This document shows, piece after piece, positions 19,403 to 29,233 of a DNA stretch of 29,233 nucleotides. Within the stretch, counting starts at the first letter, position 1; each line of letters starts with the position of its first letter. The notes beneath the pieces were generated by a model that worked only from the letters and a program-made list of their open reading frames with translations, made no database searches and was not told where the DNA came from. The translations under genes and the position numbers were made by a program. Source of the stretch: Chara braunii (taxonomy: Eukaryota; Streptophyta; Charophyceae; Charales; Characeae); the NCBI GenBank assembly GCA_003427395.1, contig BFEA01000350.1, positions 1,581,612 through 1,610,844 on the forward strand, written 5' to 3'.

Positions 19403-20032
19403 ATGCCTAGAGCACGACGAGACTTGAGGATCCCGAGGTGTCTGCTGGTCCGTGATACAACCGAGGAGGATCTCATCAGGATTGCAGCGCGACTTTTATG
19501 AGTTCGAGATGGATCTTCTATCGACTGGTTTGGCTTCATCGGATTGCTCCGCAACGCGCGAGGAATTTTTCCTAATACTCGCGCAGACTTCCGCGCCAAT
19601 ACGGCCCGGAACCCAGATGAGTTCTTTGGATATACCTTGTATTTCCACCGCGCAAGTAATCTCCAATATCTCTCTCGAGTCATTGTGAGCGTTACGATTA
19701 TTTCGTCCGACAGACGTTTCGGCGTCATCTGGATCCGGGATACCGAGACCAGACATTTGTTTGGACTCAGTCGGCCTTTCCGAGTCATAATGTGGAGGTT
19801 AGCCTCACGGATGGCTTCCTTGTATGGTACTCAGAGTTTTAGAGTCATGCGAAAAGGGCGAGTGACAACCCTGGTACTTTACGACAATGAGCGAGCGCGT
19901 TTGGATTTGCTGGAAACGCAAGTGTGTGGAGGACGACAGATATACCAGGGTTGGACGCCGCTTTCTGAAAATTTTACTCAGATTCCAGAAGACCTCTTTG
20001 CATTGATCAATCCCGTCGAGGAAGTCGTATGA
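19403..20032 (+). pseudogene. Unknown protein, second part, one in-frame stop
   Basis: An ATG at 19403 (after an acceptor-like ACGCAG) starts a frame that would run 209 codons to a TGA at 20030 but for an in-frame TGA near 19499. The part after the stop (19544-20032) is open for 162 codons and looks protein-like: mixed composition, beta-type segments such as RVIVSVTIISSDRRFGVIW, and an acidic C-terminus. No catalytic motif is recognised. It lies 23 bp after the previous fragment, so the two may be exons or pieces of one ancestral ORF, possibly cargo of the surrounding repeat element. A CAAAAA microsatellite follows (20057-20081). Confidence 0.45.
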
Positions 20033-20056
20033 TCATGACTTCACGAGGTAATTTCA

Positions 20057-20081
20057 AAAACAAAAACAAAAACAAAAACAC
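20057..20081. repeat. (CAAAAA)n microsatellite
   Basis: Four hexamer units lie shortly downstream of the unknown ORF's stop. This may be a remnant tail, with no further support. Confidence 0.8.
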
Positions 20082-20166
20082 TTTATGTAGTTAGGACCGC
20101 CGGATGGATAGTATTCGGATTACCCCGATGATTTCACTATCATGCTTTGGCATTGAGGGGTAAATA

Positions 20167-20552
20167 CATAGGAACTGTGTAGCACACCGAACATGTTCGG
20201 AGCTTTTTCGAACGTCCGAACATGTTCGGGTGTTCGGCCGAACGTCACCCGAATGTGTTCGGCTGACGTTCGGCTGAACATATTCAGAAAAAAAAAAAAA
20301 AAAACCTTTGTTTTTTGGTTTTTTATTTTTAACTCGAGTTTGGTTACGAATTTGACCATACCTCCCAGGCAAAAGTTGTTTGTATTGTTATTTTACATAA
20401 CATATATATTTTTTCAGATTTTTTGGATTTTTTTTTTGTTTTTTTAATATTTTTATGTTCGCGTTCGGAGAGTTTCGGCGCTCGTTCGCATTCGGTCCCG
20501 AACGTTCGGGTTCGGTCACCGAACTCGAACACGATGCTACACAGCATAGGAA
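20167..20552. mobile_element. hAT MITE with exact 8-bp target-site duplication
   Basis: The element is 20175-20544 (370 bp). Terminal inverted repeats are CTGTGTAGCA (20175-20184) and TGCTACACAG (20535-20544). The 8 bp on both sides are identical, CATAGGAA (20167-20174 and 20545-20552). An 8-bp duplication is the hAT superfamily hallmark. The interior is built of GTTCGG/CCGAAC words, including the palindrome CCGAACATGTTCGG, around a T-rich centre, and has no transposase ORF, so it is non-autonomous. The intact duplication suggests a fairly recent insertion. Confidence 0.88.
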
Positions 20553-20888
20553 GTAAAAAGTAAACAAACTTATTTCTTCAGTCTAAATTTATCTTAGACT
20601 CTTATGTGAAACGCAAGTAAAGAAGATTCCAAAAACAAATTCAGATCGAGTAAATAGATCTAAGAGGTCCTCTTTATACAGAGGAGGTTACACCTGCGAT
20701 GAGGAGGAAGTAAGACAGCATGATATTTTTTTTGTCAGATCAAATCAATCATGTTAAGTATTACTTTTTAATTGTTGGAATGATTAACTGTAAAATAGAT
20801 CTGTGTATGTATTGCTTTGAAAAGTTATATATTCTGATGAGTATGATACGCATGGGACTAGGGTTGAATTGTTTGTTTTTTTAATTAC
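20553..20888. other. AT-rich stretch, no gene seen
   Basis: Low-complexity AT-rich DNA with one hairpin (GAGGTCCTCTTTATACAGAGG region, near 20668-20687). A CTGATGAG word near 20835 lacks the rest of a hammerhead core. Confidence 0.5.
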
Positions 20889-21365
20889 CTTAGTCGACCG
20901 ACGTTTGCTTCATCCTTAGGAGATCAGCGCCCTAAGTGACGAACAACGTTCGAGTTTTACAGCGTTTAACTCTCGTATACATATACTACAGCGTGCGAGC
21001 AAACGCCCTCGGCCGACCCACCTCTGCAATTGCAATTAAAGCTTTCGCACGTGGGTCGGTAGCTCGGTAGGGATACGCCCCTAAGGGTGGTGACAGCCCC
21101 TTAGGGAAGCAAGCTTATGCCCCGCGGGAACTTGTCCTGTTGTAGGGGACCGTGGGAAGTAAAGCTCGCGCACCCGGCTAGAGCGGCGAAGGGACGATGC
21201 GACCGCGCACCGTCTCGGTGGTTCGCAAAAACTATCTCGCTTTTGTCCCTAAGTTGTCTCCGTGTTTTAACTCCTGCGTGACATGGCCGGGAGGGCCCTC
21301 GTTCACGCGAGGGCCGATGCGCTCGACAGCGCGACGTTCGAATTACGGCGGCGGTAACTCCATAG
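20889..21365 (+). ncRNA. Structured module, copy 3 (most diverged, stems kept)
   Basis: Same order as copies 1 and 2: CTTAGTCGACC start; stem A CTTAGG (20915-20920) with CCTAAG (20931-20936); AAACGCCCTCGG box; stem B CCGACCCAC (21013-21021) with GTGGGTCGG (21051-21059), nine perfect pairs; GGTAGCTCGG box; stem C CCCTAAGGG (21079-21087) with CCCTTAGGG (21098-21106) around TGGTGACAGC; stem D CCCGCGG (21121-21127) with CCGTGGG (21150-21156); stem E GGCCCTCG (21294-21301) with CGAGGGCC (21308-21315); then CCGATGCGCTCGACA. About 40 bp are inserted between D and E relative to the others. It lies about 1 kb upstream of the LINE ORF1 on the same strand. Confidence 0.65.
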
Positions 21366-22348
21366 CGAAAAAATTATCGTTGGTACTGCAGGTGATTCAC
21401 CATCTTCCACCTCAGCTCCTTATGCCATAACGGCTCGGACCATGGTTATCCTAGTCCACGTACACGTAGGGGGGCATCCCTAGCCACAAGGCTAGGGGCA
21501 GCTCAGCCCGACCTCCTCAGAACTCGCCGATTGGGAAGTTACGGTGAACTTACTGGGGAGTGAAAGCGTAAGGGAGAAGGGAGACGGTAACCAGAAAGGA
21601 GGACAAGATCTCCCCACCAAGGCTGCTAAGAGTCGGTCGGGTGTGGGGAAGGAGGAGAATACTATAGTTGAAGCGAGATTTTGGATGACAACAACACTCT
21701 CACGAGGAACAAGATCTCAACAAGCCGACAGTCCGTCAATCTTCAACAACTACACTCAAGAAAAGTAATAAAGGTAAGTGCATCTCGCCTCGCCTCACTA
21801 CTGTTTATCGATCTACTACCGCGCCAGGCAGGTGGAAGGAGACTCTCATATGTCGGTTACCAAGGACGGTCATAGGGGGAGGAGAAAACAAGGCAATTAC
21901 CCAGTAATGTGCAGCAGTAATTTTTTTCTACCGACGTAATTAGTGTTGTTGTTACTGCGTTATTCCTTGTATTTCCCTCGGCCTCCCCTTACGAACGCTC
22001 CCTTTTCTATTTGGGTAATTCCTCGAAAAGAAAAGGAAGATCCGATTGAAGAGTTTTTCTTCCGCTCTACGAAGACTAATCGAGGATAAAAGTACCTTTA
22101 GTTGCTTTTGTCCTATCCCATTTAATTACGGTCTTTAGTAGAGAAAGGTACCTGACAAGGCCAGTGATAGATAAGGTGCAGTACACGAACCTCTCGTCCT
22201 CAATCAGTTGCACGCCGTGGGAGGAAGGACTCCACACGATCATACCTGCCCTGTAGGCGGGCTGCCCGGCCACCACTCCGAAACGGACTCTTACCTCCTA
22301 CGTAGCAGTAAGCACTTACCTCGTATGTAGCGGTAAGCACTTCCCACC
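21366..22348 (+). other. Possible LINE 5' UTR
   Basis: No coding frame is recognised between the module and the LINE ORF1 ATG. It contains CCCTAGCC (21478-21485) pairing with GGCTAGGG (21490-21497) across an ACAA tetraloop, and an AG|GTAAGT donor-like site near 21775. The true 5' end of the LINE cannot be placed. Confidence 0.4.
22290..22339. repeat. Two tandem 25-bp units just upstream of ORF1
   Basis: Two units of CTTACCTC.TA.GTAGC.GTAAGCA follow one another, each able to pair CTTAC with GTAAG. They end about 10 bp before the ORF1 ATG and may mark a 5' UTR repeat. Confidence 0.65.
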
Positions 22349-24851
22349 ATGGATCACGCCTCCCCCTCAAGTCCAGGTTCTTCCAAGGCATTGGAAAAAC
22401 TGAGGATACGAGGCATAATCGAAGATTGCTACGCGAAAGGCATACTACCGAAAAAAATTGCCCCGACCATAGCCGATACGGGCCAAGACTTCGTCCGGGT
22501 AGAGGTGAACAGCGATTTCTACAGCATACAGGCGGAGTGGCTGGCCAAACACGCAGTTTCGATCCAGTTCGAGAACGACGCCACCTCGCTGCCTGCGCCA
22601 GTCAAAAATTGACTGATCCGCATTTACGAGGACGGGTGGGCTTCTTCTCCAGATTGGAATGTGGAACCAAAGAGAGGGGTTTTCCACTGCGATGGGAAAA
22701 ATTTCATCACTTACGTGGTCAGCTCCAGCAAAGTAGCCACGTGGATGCGCAGGAAAGGAACGGGCGATATTTAATTAGATGGTCGTAAATACACGGCCTG
22801 CTTTCATCCTTGGATGAATGAAAACGAGTTATATGAATGGAATGAAGCTGGGTTAAAGCAATCCAGGTACCCGTATCCATTCTACCTCACCTAAAATGGG
22901 TTATCTAGAGAGCTTTTGGCAAAATAATTAAAACTCATAAAGCTTTCGTTGATCCAATAGCACCAGACATGTGGAATATCAGGTTTGATATGGAAACCTC
23001 ATCCCAGGTTTAGTACAAGCAGCATCTCATCATCGATCTGAAGGAGGACGAATGGGTAGATCTAAATATTGCATGCACGGACACTGCATGGTGCAAAAAA
23101 TGTCACAGATATTTCCACTCAGAGGATTATAAGACCTGCCCAATCAAGGTATGGACGAGCATCCGGGGGTTATCTTACAAAGATGCTATCCTGAAGGGGA
23201 TACCCAGTGCGAGAAGCAAGAAATCAGGCCGAGACGAGGTGGTGCGACTATAAAAGTTACCGTCCCCCGTCGACAAGCCACAGGCTAACCAGGAGGAAGA
23301 GAGCTCGGATGACGAAGCTCAGTTCGACGACAGACGCAGAATCAGAAGAACTGAAAGTAAGAACAGACAAAAAAAGGTCGGATTATCCCAGGGGATCAGA
23401 GTAAAGGTGGGGAAAAACAGAGGGTACATGGGTACTCAGTCGTGGAAGGTAAAATCCCAGGGAAAGGACCCTGTCGAGAAAGAGCTTACCTTTTCATCCG
23501 ACGACTCCTCAAAGACAAAAGATTGGGCAGAGGAGGAGGGGAAAGAGGAGGGTGATAAGAGTGAGAAGGAGAAAGAGGAGGTAACAAGAAGAAAGGATAT
23601 CGAGGTCTCCAACTCAGAGAGCAAAGGCTCGCAAGATATTGATATATCTTCCTCCCCCTCCCAGAAGCATGTCCCTACCACTCCCCCTACCTCCCCACGC
23701 CCCCAACCTGACCCAGTGGATTTGTTCGAAAATCTGGAAATCAAAATAAAGGAAGCCAATATAGGATTTGCCCCAACTGTTACGGAACCTCCTCAGGTTC
23801 ACGCCTCGGTCCAGCACGTGGAGAAAGAAGAGAATACACTAGCTGAGAATCCGGTAATAGCTGAGTTAGTCCCCACATCCACTGAGGCTGATCCTACAAC
23901 CAATCGTAAATTCATTTCCTCCTCAGAGATGGGAGCTAAGGCTACTAAAAAGAAAAAAAGAGGAAAAAACGCAAGCCCCAGAAAAGCAATGGTCTTGCCA
24001 AAGTCATCCGCCACAGAGCTCCCCGGTTCAACTGGCACCCCATACAAGAAGCTCAAAGCTAAGGACAGTAAGGTCATCCCCCAAACGGAGCAGTGTCAGC
24101 CAGAGGGTGAAGGCTTGTCCCCCCTCAGGAAAAGAGGAAAAGGCAGATTTCTCAGAATGCAACAAAGTTAGCACTGAGCTTTGTGGGGCCAATTAGAACG
24201 TTTTCCCGCACGAACAAAAAAACAATTCAAATCTTGGTTCCGCTTATTTGTGCCAAGTTCCAAAATAGTGTGAGAATTATCCTATCTGCAGATCCAGAGG
24301 ATACTTACTTCATCCCATCCCTATCTGTAACAGCCCAGCCATGGGAAGCATAGGTCATAAAATGACACAGACTCAAACGTTGTTGGGCCTGGGATCAGTC
24401 GCAGGCCTGCCTTCCATAGGATTCGGGCGTTTCAAGGTGGACATGGGTTCGGAGGGAAGTACTCTCATTCACTTTGCCTTGCTTCAGTTAGTTACTCTGG
24501 GTATGGAGCACAACACACAGGGAAGAGCAGGGTTCACATGGACAAAACTATCATTTTTTTTTGCCCCAACCTCTGACACGCAGGAAGAAATTCACATCGC
24601 ACCAAATATGTCTGTGAAGATAATATCAGAATGGTTAGCATACTCAGAATACAGGGAACCTCTGGTGTCTGAAGGATCTCTGAATGGTTAGCATACTCAG
24701 AATACAGGGAACCTCTGGTGTCTGAAGGATCTCTGTCAAAGGTGCACACATTCAACGACATTCAGGAGTTTACCTCCACCGCAGACAGGATTGACCCGAC
24801 CCGCATCCAACATCCGAGCGGCGGCGACCATGTTGATGGTCCTGCCGAATA
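22349..24851 (+). pseudogene. LINE ORF1 (nucleic-acid-binding protein), decayed
   Basis: The ATG at 22349 lies in a good context (ACCATGG). The N-terminal frame is interrupted by TGA (22610), TAA (22772) and TAA (about 22892), then shifts near 22916; a TAG follows near 23010. From 23041 a second frame carries a zinc knuckle WCKKCHRYFHSEDYKTC (C-x2-C-x4-H-x6-C, 23074-23123), then a TAA at 23251 and a long Lys/Glu/Ser-rich linker open to 24171. After another shift, sequence to about 24851 continues as a C-terminal region broken by a 53-bp duplication. Zinc-knuckle ORF1 proteins of LINEs bind the element RNA. The linker's low complexity and acidic/basic blocks suggest disorder. At least seven lesions make it non-functional. 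Confidence 0.75.
24629..24734. repeat. Perfect 53-bp tandem duplication
   Basis: Copy 1 is 24629-24681 and copy 2 is 24682-24734. By eye they are identical. 53 is not a multiple of three, so the duplication shifts the ORF1 C-terminal frame. Identity implies it arose after most other LINE lesions. Confidence 0.9.
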
Positions 24852-27800
24852 GGATCAGAGTTGCAAGCTGGAACCTCAAAGGGTTGGGTGACACATCCGA
24901 CCGACACAAGTGATTTAGACTTCGAGCATGGGTACATAAGGAAAACGTTCACATTCTCTGCATCCAAGAGAACTGGCATCCTGCAGTCGGCTCCAAGGGG
25001 GGCACAACCATCCTCATTCACAAGGACCTGGAAGTAGAAATAATAGACACATATTTGGACCCAGCAGGAAGGTAGGTGTGGGTAAAATTCGCCATTGCAG
25101 ATAAGGAATGGACAGTAATATTCGTTTATGCACCTGTAAATTACTCGGACAGAACCAACTTTTTCTCCTCTCTCCCGGCCCGTATTCCGATTGTGGAAAA
25201 CCTCATCATGACGAGGGACTGGAATACCACTTTGAACCCAGGTTTAGATTCCCCCTCCCTAACAGCGATTAGATAAGATGCAATCATGTTATCAGCCTTC
25301 ATGGAGGTGCAAAGCATGACAGGCGCATTCAGAACGTTGAACCCAGACTCTCTAGGGTTCACTTGGCATGAACCCAAACCTTCCCGCACCACCCTCCCGC
25401 CGGCCAGAAGACTGGATTTCATTCTAGTAAGAGGGGTGGTATGGGACCGTAGCATTTGGTGTGATGTCCCCGATGAATCACTGTCTGATCATAACCCGGT
25501 ATGCCTGCATATCCTAGCCAAAGAACAATTCGATAAAGTTAAGCCACCCTTCAGGCTCAACACAAGAATTCTCAATGACCCAGGCATTCCAGCATGGTTT
25601 AAAGATCAGATGTCCCGTTGGATGGATGCTAAGGACGTTTGCAGATGAACACTCGTGAGCAGAAACCGACCTAAGCGTTATCACGACTGCACTAAAATCC
25701 TTCTCCAGAATGAAGGCAGCAAACAGGTCCTGGGAAGAAGCCCAGGCCAGGAAGACCATTGCGGAAGCACAAGCAAATATGGAAAAAAATCCGTTCTCAG
25801 ATCATTATTGGTCCAACAAGCGGATAGCCAGTGTAGCAGTTCTGGAAGCCATAGAAGTAAAGAAGCAGAAAGACTGGCTACAATGGCTAAAGATGAGCGG
25901 GATGGTGGGATACGACAGGATGACAAAAGAGACATTCATGTCTCTCATCCTCAAACAAGCAAAACCAGTCCTTAGGGAATTTTCCCACCCCTTTGACGCA
26001 CCCGCCCCTATAGCAAACAATACGGAAGAAATGTGCAACTACGCCTTGACGTACTTCAGGGACATTGTCTCCACGAGGAGGCTCCTTGACACAGTAAACT
26101 CAGACCTCTCGGTCTTTTCCCCCTTTTGGGATAACATAACAACAATAATTTCCTCCTCTAACAAAGAGAAACTAGAGGTTCCCTTCTCCACTCAATAATT
26201 CATAACGGCGGCAAAGAGAATGATCACAGGTAAATGCCCAGGGTTGGACGGGCTCCCCATTGAGTTATTTCTATGTGCATGAGAGGGATTCGCACCCTTC
26301 CTTTGCCAAATCTTCAATAACGCACTCATATCCGGCGCTCCCCAAGATTTGGCTGAAGGGAATGATTTCTTTTCTTTACAAGAAGGAGGACAAACGGGAG
26401 GTAAGAAACTATAGACCTATTTCTGTGTTGAACATGGCCTATAAAATCCTGGCCAAAGCCCTAGCATTGCGCCTTGCGGACCTTGTACCATACCTAATCG
26501 GGTTGGAGTAAGGAGCCTTTGTTAAAGAACGCTTCATTTTTGACAATATCTTAGCCACTATCCAAGGCCTTGAGATCCTGGACTCAAAGAAACTCAACAT
26601 GACCATCCTCCTCCTCGACATGGAGAAGGCCTACGATAAGGTCGGATTGCCTTTCGTCTTCACCACGTTCAGAAAAATGGGATTCGGGGCAGGATTCTGC
26701 TAATGGGTAAAAGCAATGTATACAGAAGCGGCCTCGATAGTCATTGCTAACACTCGTTCCTCCTAGGAATTTCCCCTTACCAGATCGCTCAGGCAGGGTT
26801 GTCCCCTGGCTCCCCTGCTGTTTGTTCTCCAACTAGAGGTACTGATCCATAACATAAGGATCAATGACAAGATTTCAGACCTAAGTATCCTGCATTCCAT
26901 CCAGTGGAAGGGAGGAGCCCTTGCGGACGACTTAACCATTGTTTGCTCTAACTTTGTCCATTCCTTAACCGCCTTGAAAAACGTCCTAGATGACTACTGC
27001 TACTTATCGGAAGCGTCCATCAACTAGGATAAATCCGCTCACCTCCTCCCAGAACCTTACAAAATTTGTGTGGACTGGGGGCTGAAACAGATCCCCTCTA
27101 ACTCGGTCGACCGCTTCCTAGGCGTCCAAGTGTCCTTCTCGGATTGTTCAAAAATACAGGATGTCATTCTAGTAGAAAAAATAACGGCAAGGATCATGGC
27201 TGGACCAGGAATTTTAAACTTTCACTTTTTGGTAGAGCCCTCGTCACATCGGCAGCTGCTTTCTCCATCATTTGGTTTTCCCTCTTGGTGCATCTTTTGG
27301 GAGAGGAGGCACATCGTAGGATCAAGCACCTGGCGGCCAGGTATATTTGGAAGCCTGCAGTCTCCGATCTTCAAGGATACCTAAGTAAGGTGGCTTGGGA
27401 ATCAATTTATTTTCCTAGAGAAGAAGGGGGACTGGGCATTCTCGACCCAACCCAACAGAACGAGCCCTTGTTAATGAAATGGTTAATACAGGCCATGTTC
27501 GATGAACAAGGAAAACTTTGGGTAGTCTTCTCAAAGTACATCCTGATGGAGGAATGAGACCTATCTCAGCCTTCCCATGTCTGACTGGTTGTAAGAAGCA
27601 GATAAAGTCCAGGTTTTGGCGGTCCATTCTTTTGGCATGGAACAGAAACAGGCCTACTGCGATAGCGGAACCAATATAAAAAACGCAGATTTTAAACCAA
27701 GTCTTTTTTGAAAATGGGTGGATAAAAAGCGAGGGTGAGGGCCCCCTAAAAGCTGACAGCAGCTCTGGGTCTTTCAGTGGATCATGGGTAAGTAAAGGAG

Positions 27801-28830
27801 TTATTCAAATAAAGGACACTTGGAACAGTCGAACCAACAGCTGGATAACGGAAGACTTGTTGAGGATCAAACTCCCTAGAGTTCAGAACCTGGCTCCTAA
27901 CTTAAAAAAACTGTTGGAAGTTATTTTAGCCCACTGGGCTCCATCGCTCAACCAGAAAGCGGAATTTGCTCCGGGGTCTTGGCTCAGATCTTAGACCTCA
28001 GACCAGGCACAAAAACACAGGTATGGCATGCTAGGAGAAGATTAGACCAACTGCCACACTGAAGTATGATCAAGAGATACTGGTTCCGTCCACAGCAGAC
28101 TGTGAAGAAGTCATCCAAGACCTGCTCACTTCTCCCAGTGAAGGTGGCCGAGATCAAGATGGAACCGTTACTACACGGTTGGAAAACCTCCTCCGCAGAT
28201 TTGAGCCCCCAAGGCAATACCCAGAAGATCCCAACCCCCCTGTTCGATTACAAGCCGTCTTGTGGGGTGAGACACCAGTGAGAGCACGAAAAAAAAAAAA
28301 CAATACTCGCGGTCCGAAAAAGATTAAATGCAATGCAACAGCCAATGGGGGACGATGCGGACCTGCTGACACTCTGGAAGGTGCTGAAAAAGTTGCCCTC
28401 ACAGAGGACGACATCCATAATGTGGTTACGGTCATTTCAAGTTACAGTCACTGCGGTATGGCTGAAGACCAAAGTAATGCAGATTTCAGAAACCTACTGC
28501 AGGTGTGGCTGGGCTTGGGAAAACGCCCCCCACCTGTGGAGGTAGTGCCAGGACTCAGAGGTAATTTGGGAATGGTGGAAAAGTAAATGGAAGGCAATGG
28601 GCCTACCATCGGAAGTCTGGTCAGATGCATTCATATCACACGAAAAACTCGAACGCCCAGGTCCTCCCTCTCAAGGGACTAAGTACATGGCTCACACAAG
28701 CAGAGGAGTGATCCTGAAAGGCGTCAGGCGGCTCCGGGACGATCTCCTTTTCAAAGGAGAAAGGCAAAATCACAAGCAGACATTCAGCAAAATTCTTTCG
28801 AACCTGCGGACCAGAATCTTCGCGGACTGA
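24830..28830 (+). pseudogene. LINE ORF2 (APE endonuclease, reverse transcriptase, zinc finger), decayed
   Basis: The ATG at 24830 overlaps the end of ORF1 (about 22 bp, different frame). Endonuclease: N in SWNLKG (24872), E in CIQEN (24968), VYAPVN, DWN (25220 region; the usual G before it is R), RRLDFILV, SDHNPV (25484). Stops fall at 24911, 25073 and 25274; the frame shifts after 25648. RT: GKCPGLDGLP (26229), RPIS (26413), LLLDMEKAYDK with catalytic D at 26617, RQGCPLAP (26791), ADD at 26923. Stops: 26509, 26701, 26764, 27025. A frameshift near 27200 leads to FWRSILLAWNRNR (about 27616). The C-terminal zinc finger is YCRCG...ENAPHLW (28495-28536). The protein would nick target DNA and copy the RNA by target-primed reverse transcription; this copy cannot. 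Catalytic residues survive despite more than ten lesions. Confidence 0.88.
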
Positions 28831-29233
28831 CGTTCTAAAGGTGCGTTTTGGTTCACTAAGACCTGGGCAAACAAGTGCGCAGGAGCTAGTATCAATACAG
28901 AAGGTAAGATGAAAATGGCGGTGTGCCTTACAAGCCCCGAGGACGGATTGAGAGTTTAAGTCGACTCGGGGCCATAAGTTATTTTTCATTTAGTTAGAGT
29001 ACAGTCCTAGTGGATGGGCTCTCCCCTGGCCTCTTTTAATATGCTTATTGTCTGACAAATTATTTAGTCCAGTTGCTTATTTGTTTGGAAGGTTGCTTTA
29101 TGGGATGCTGGACCCGGTTTCCAGTACAAGCCTAAGCTGGGTATTGGCCTCACTTTTTCCTCCGGGTTGAAATGTCGAGGTTTTCCTGACCTCTTTTATA
29201 TTGGAAATAAAGCTACTCTTCTATTAAAAAAAA
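28831..29233 (+). other. LINE 3' UTR with AATAAA signal and A tail
   Basis: A non-coding stretch after the last frame ends with AATAAA at about 29204-29209 and, 17 bases on, eight A residues that run to the window edge. This is the expected 3' end of a polyadenylated non-LTR retrotransposon; the tail may continue outside the window. Confidence 0.8.

Noticed and set aside
20830-20850. CTGATGAG, resembling a hammerhead core
   Set aside because: No GAAA partner or flanking stems at the required distance.
21185-21200. GGCGAAGGGAC, resembling the 3' end of HDV-like ribozymes
   Set aside because: No suitable upstream P1 strand in the right order was found, and module copies 1 and 2 lack the motif.

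Overview
The window looks like repeat-dominated eukaryotic nuclear DNA. It has a decayed LINE with a poly(A) end, hAT-type MITEs, many micro- and minisatellites, TATA boxes, splice-donor-like AG|GTAAGT sites and a 280-base assembly gap, and no operon or rRNA. I cannot name the species from sequence alone. The LINE layout (ORF1 with a zinc knuckle, ORF2 with APE endonuclease, RT and a C-terminal zinc finger) and the repeat load would suit a large plant or streptophyte-algal genome, but this is a weak inference. No intact host gene is convincing.

Layout. 1-1080: GGACT pentamers, small hairpins and degenerate GCT/GTT triplets. 1085-10325: a very large imperfect inverted repeat, two arms of about 4 kb facing each other across a 1.1 kb spacer. 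From outside inwards each arm carries a field of short hairpins sharing a loop motif, a tandem of about 120-bp units, a perfect 17-19 bp palindrome, a TATA-like segment, further hairpins and a module of about 460 bp. 10330-13570: pyrimidine-rich DNA with splice-donor-like sites and no credible gene. 13573-13963: a probable hAT-like MITE. 14490-16600: a dense run of more than 25 perfect, sequence-unique hairpins between microsatellites. 16660-18200: a TATA box, a 54-bp minisatellite running into the gap, and sequence resembling the middle of the inverted-repeat arms. 18838-20032: a broken set of ORFs of unknown function. 20175-20544: a hAT MITE with an exact 8-bp target-site duplication. 20889-21365: a third, diverged copy of the module. 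22349-29233: a near full-length but dead LINE.

Most interesting. (1) The module occurs three times (about 4858-5330 on +, 6455-6915 on -, 20889-21365 on +). Several stems change on both sides between copies while pairing is kept, and a loop (GGTGACA) and a 3' box (CCGATGCG) stay constant. This is what a conserved structured RNA would show. (2) Hairpins are unusually abundant. They have perfect stems and often 3-5 nt loops, and at roughly equivalent positions the two inverted arms carry different stems. Either RNA structure is selected or a palindrome-making process, such as template switching, acts here. (3) The two arms look like promoter-plus-leader units pointing at each other, and the third module lies 1 kb upstream of the LINE ORF1, so the module may be a retroelement 5' leader. 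All alignments were made by eye.
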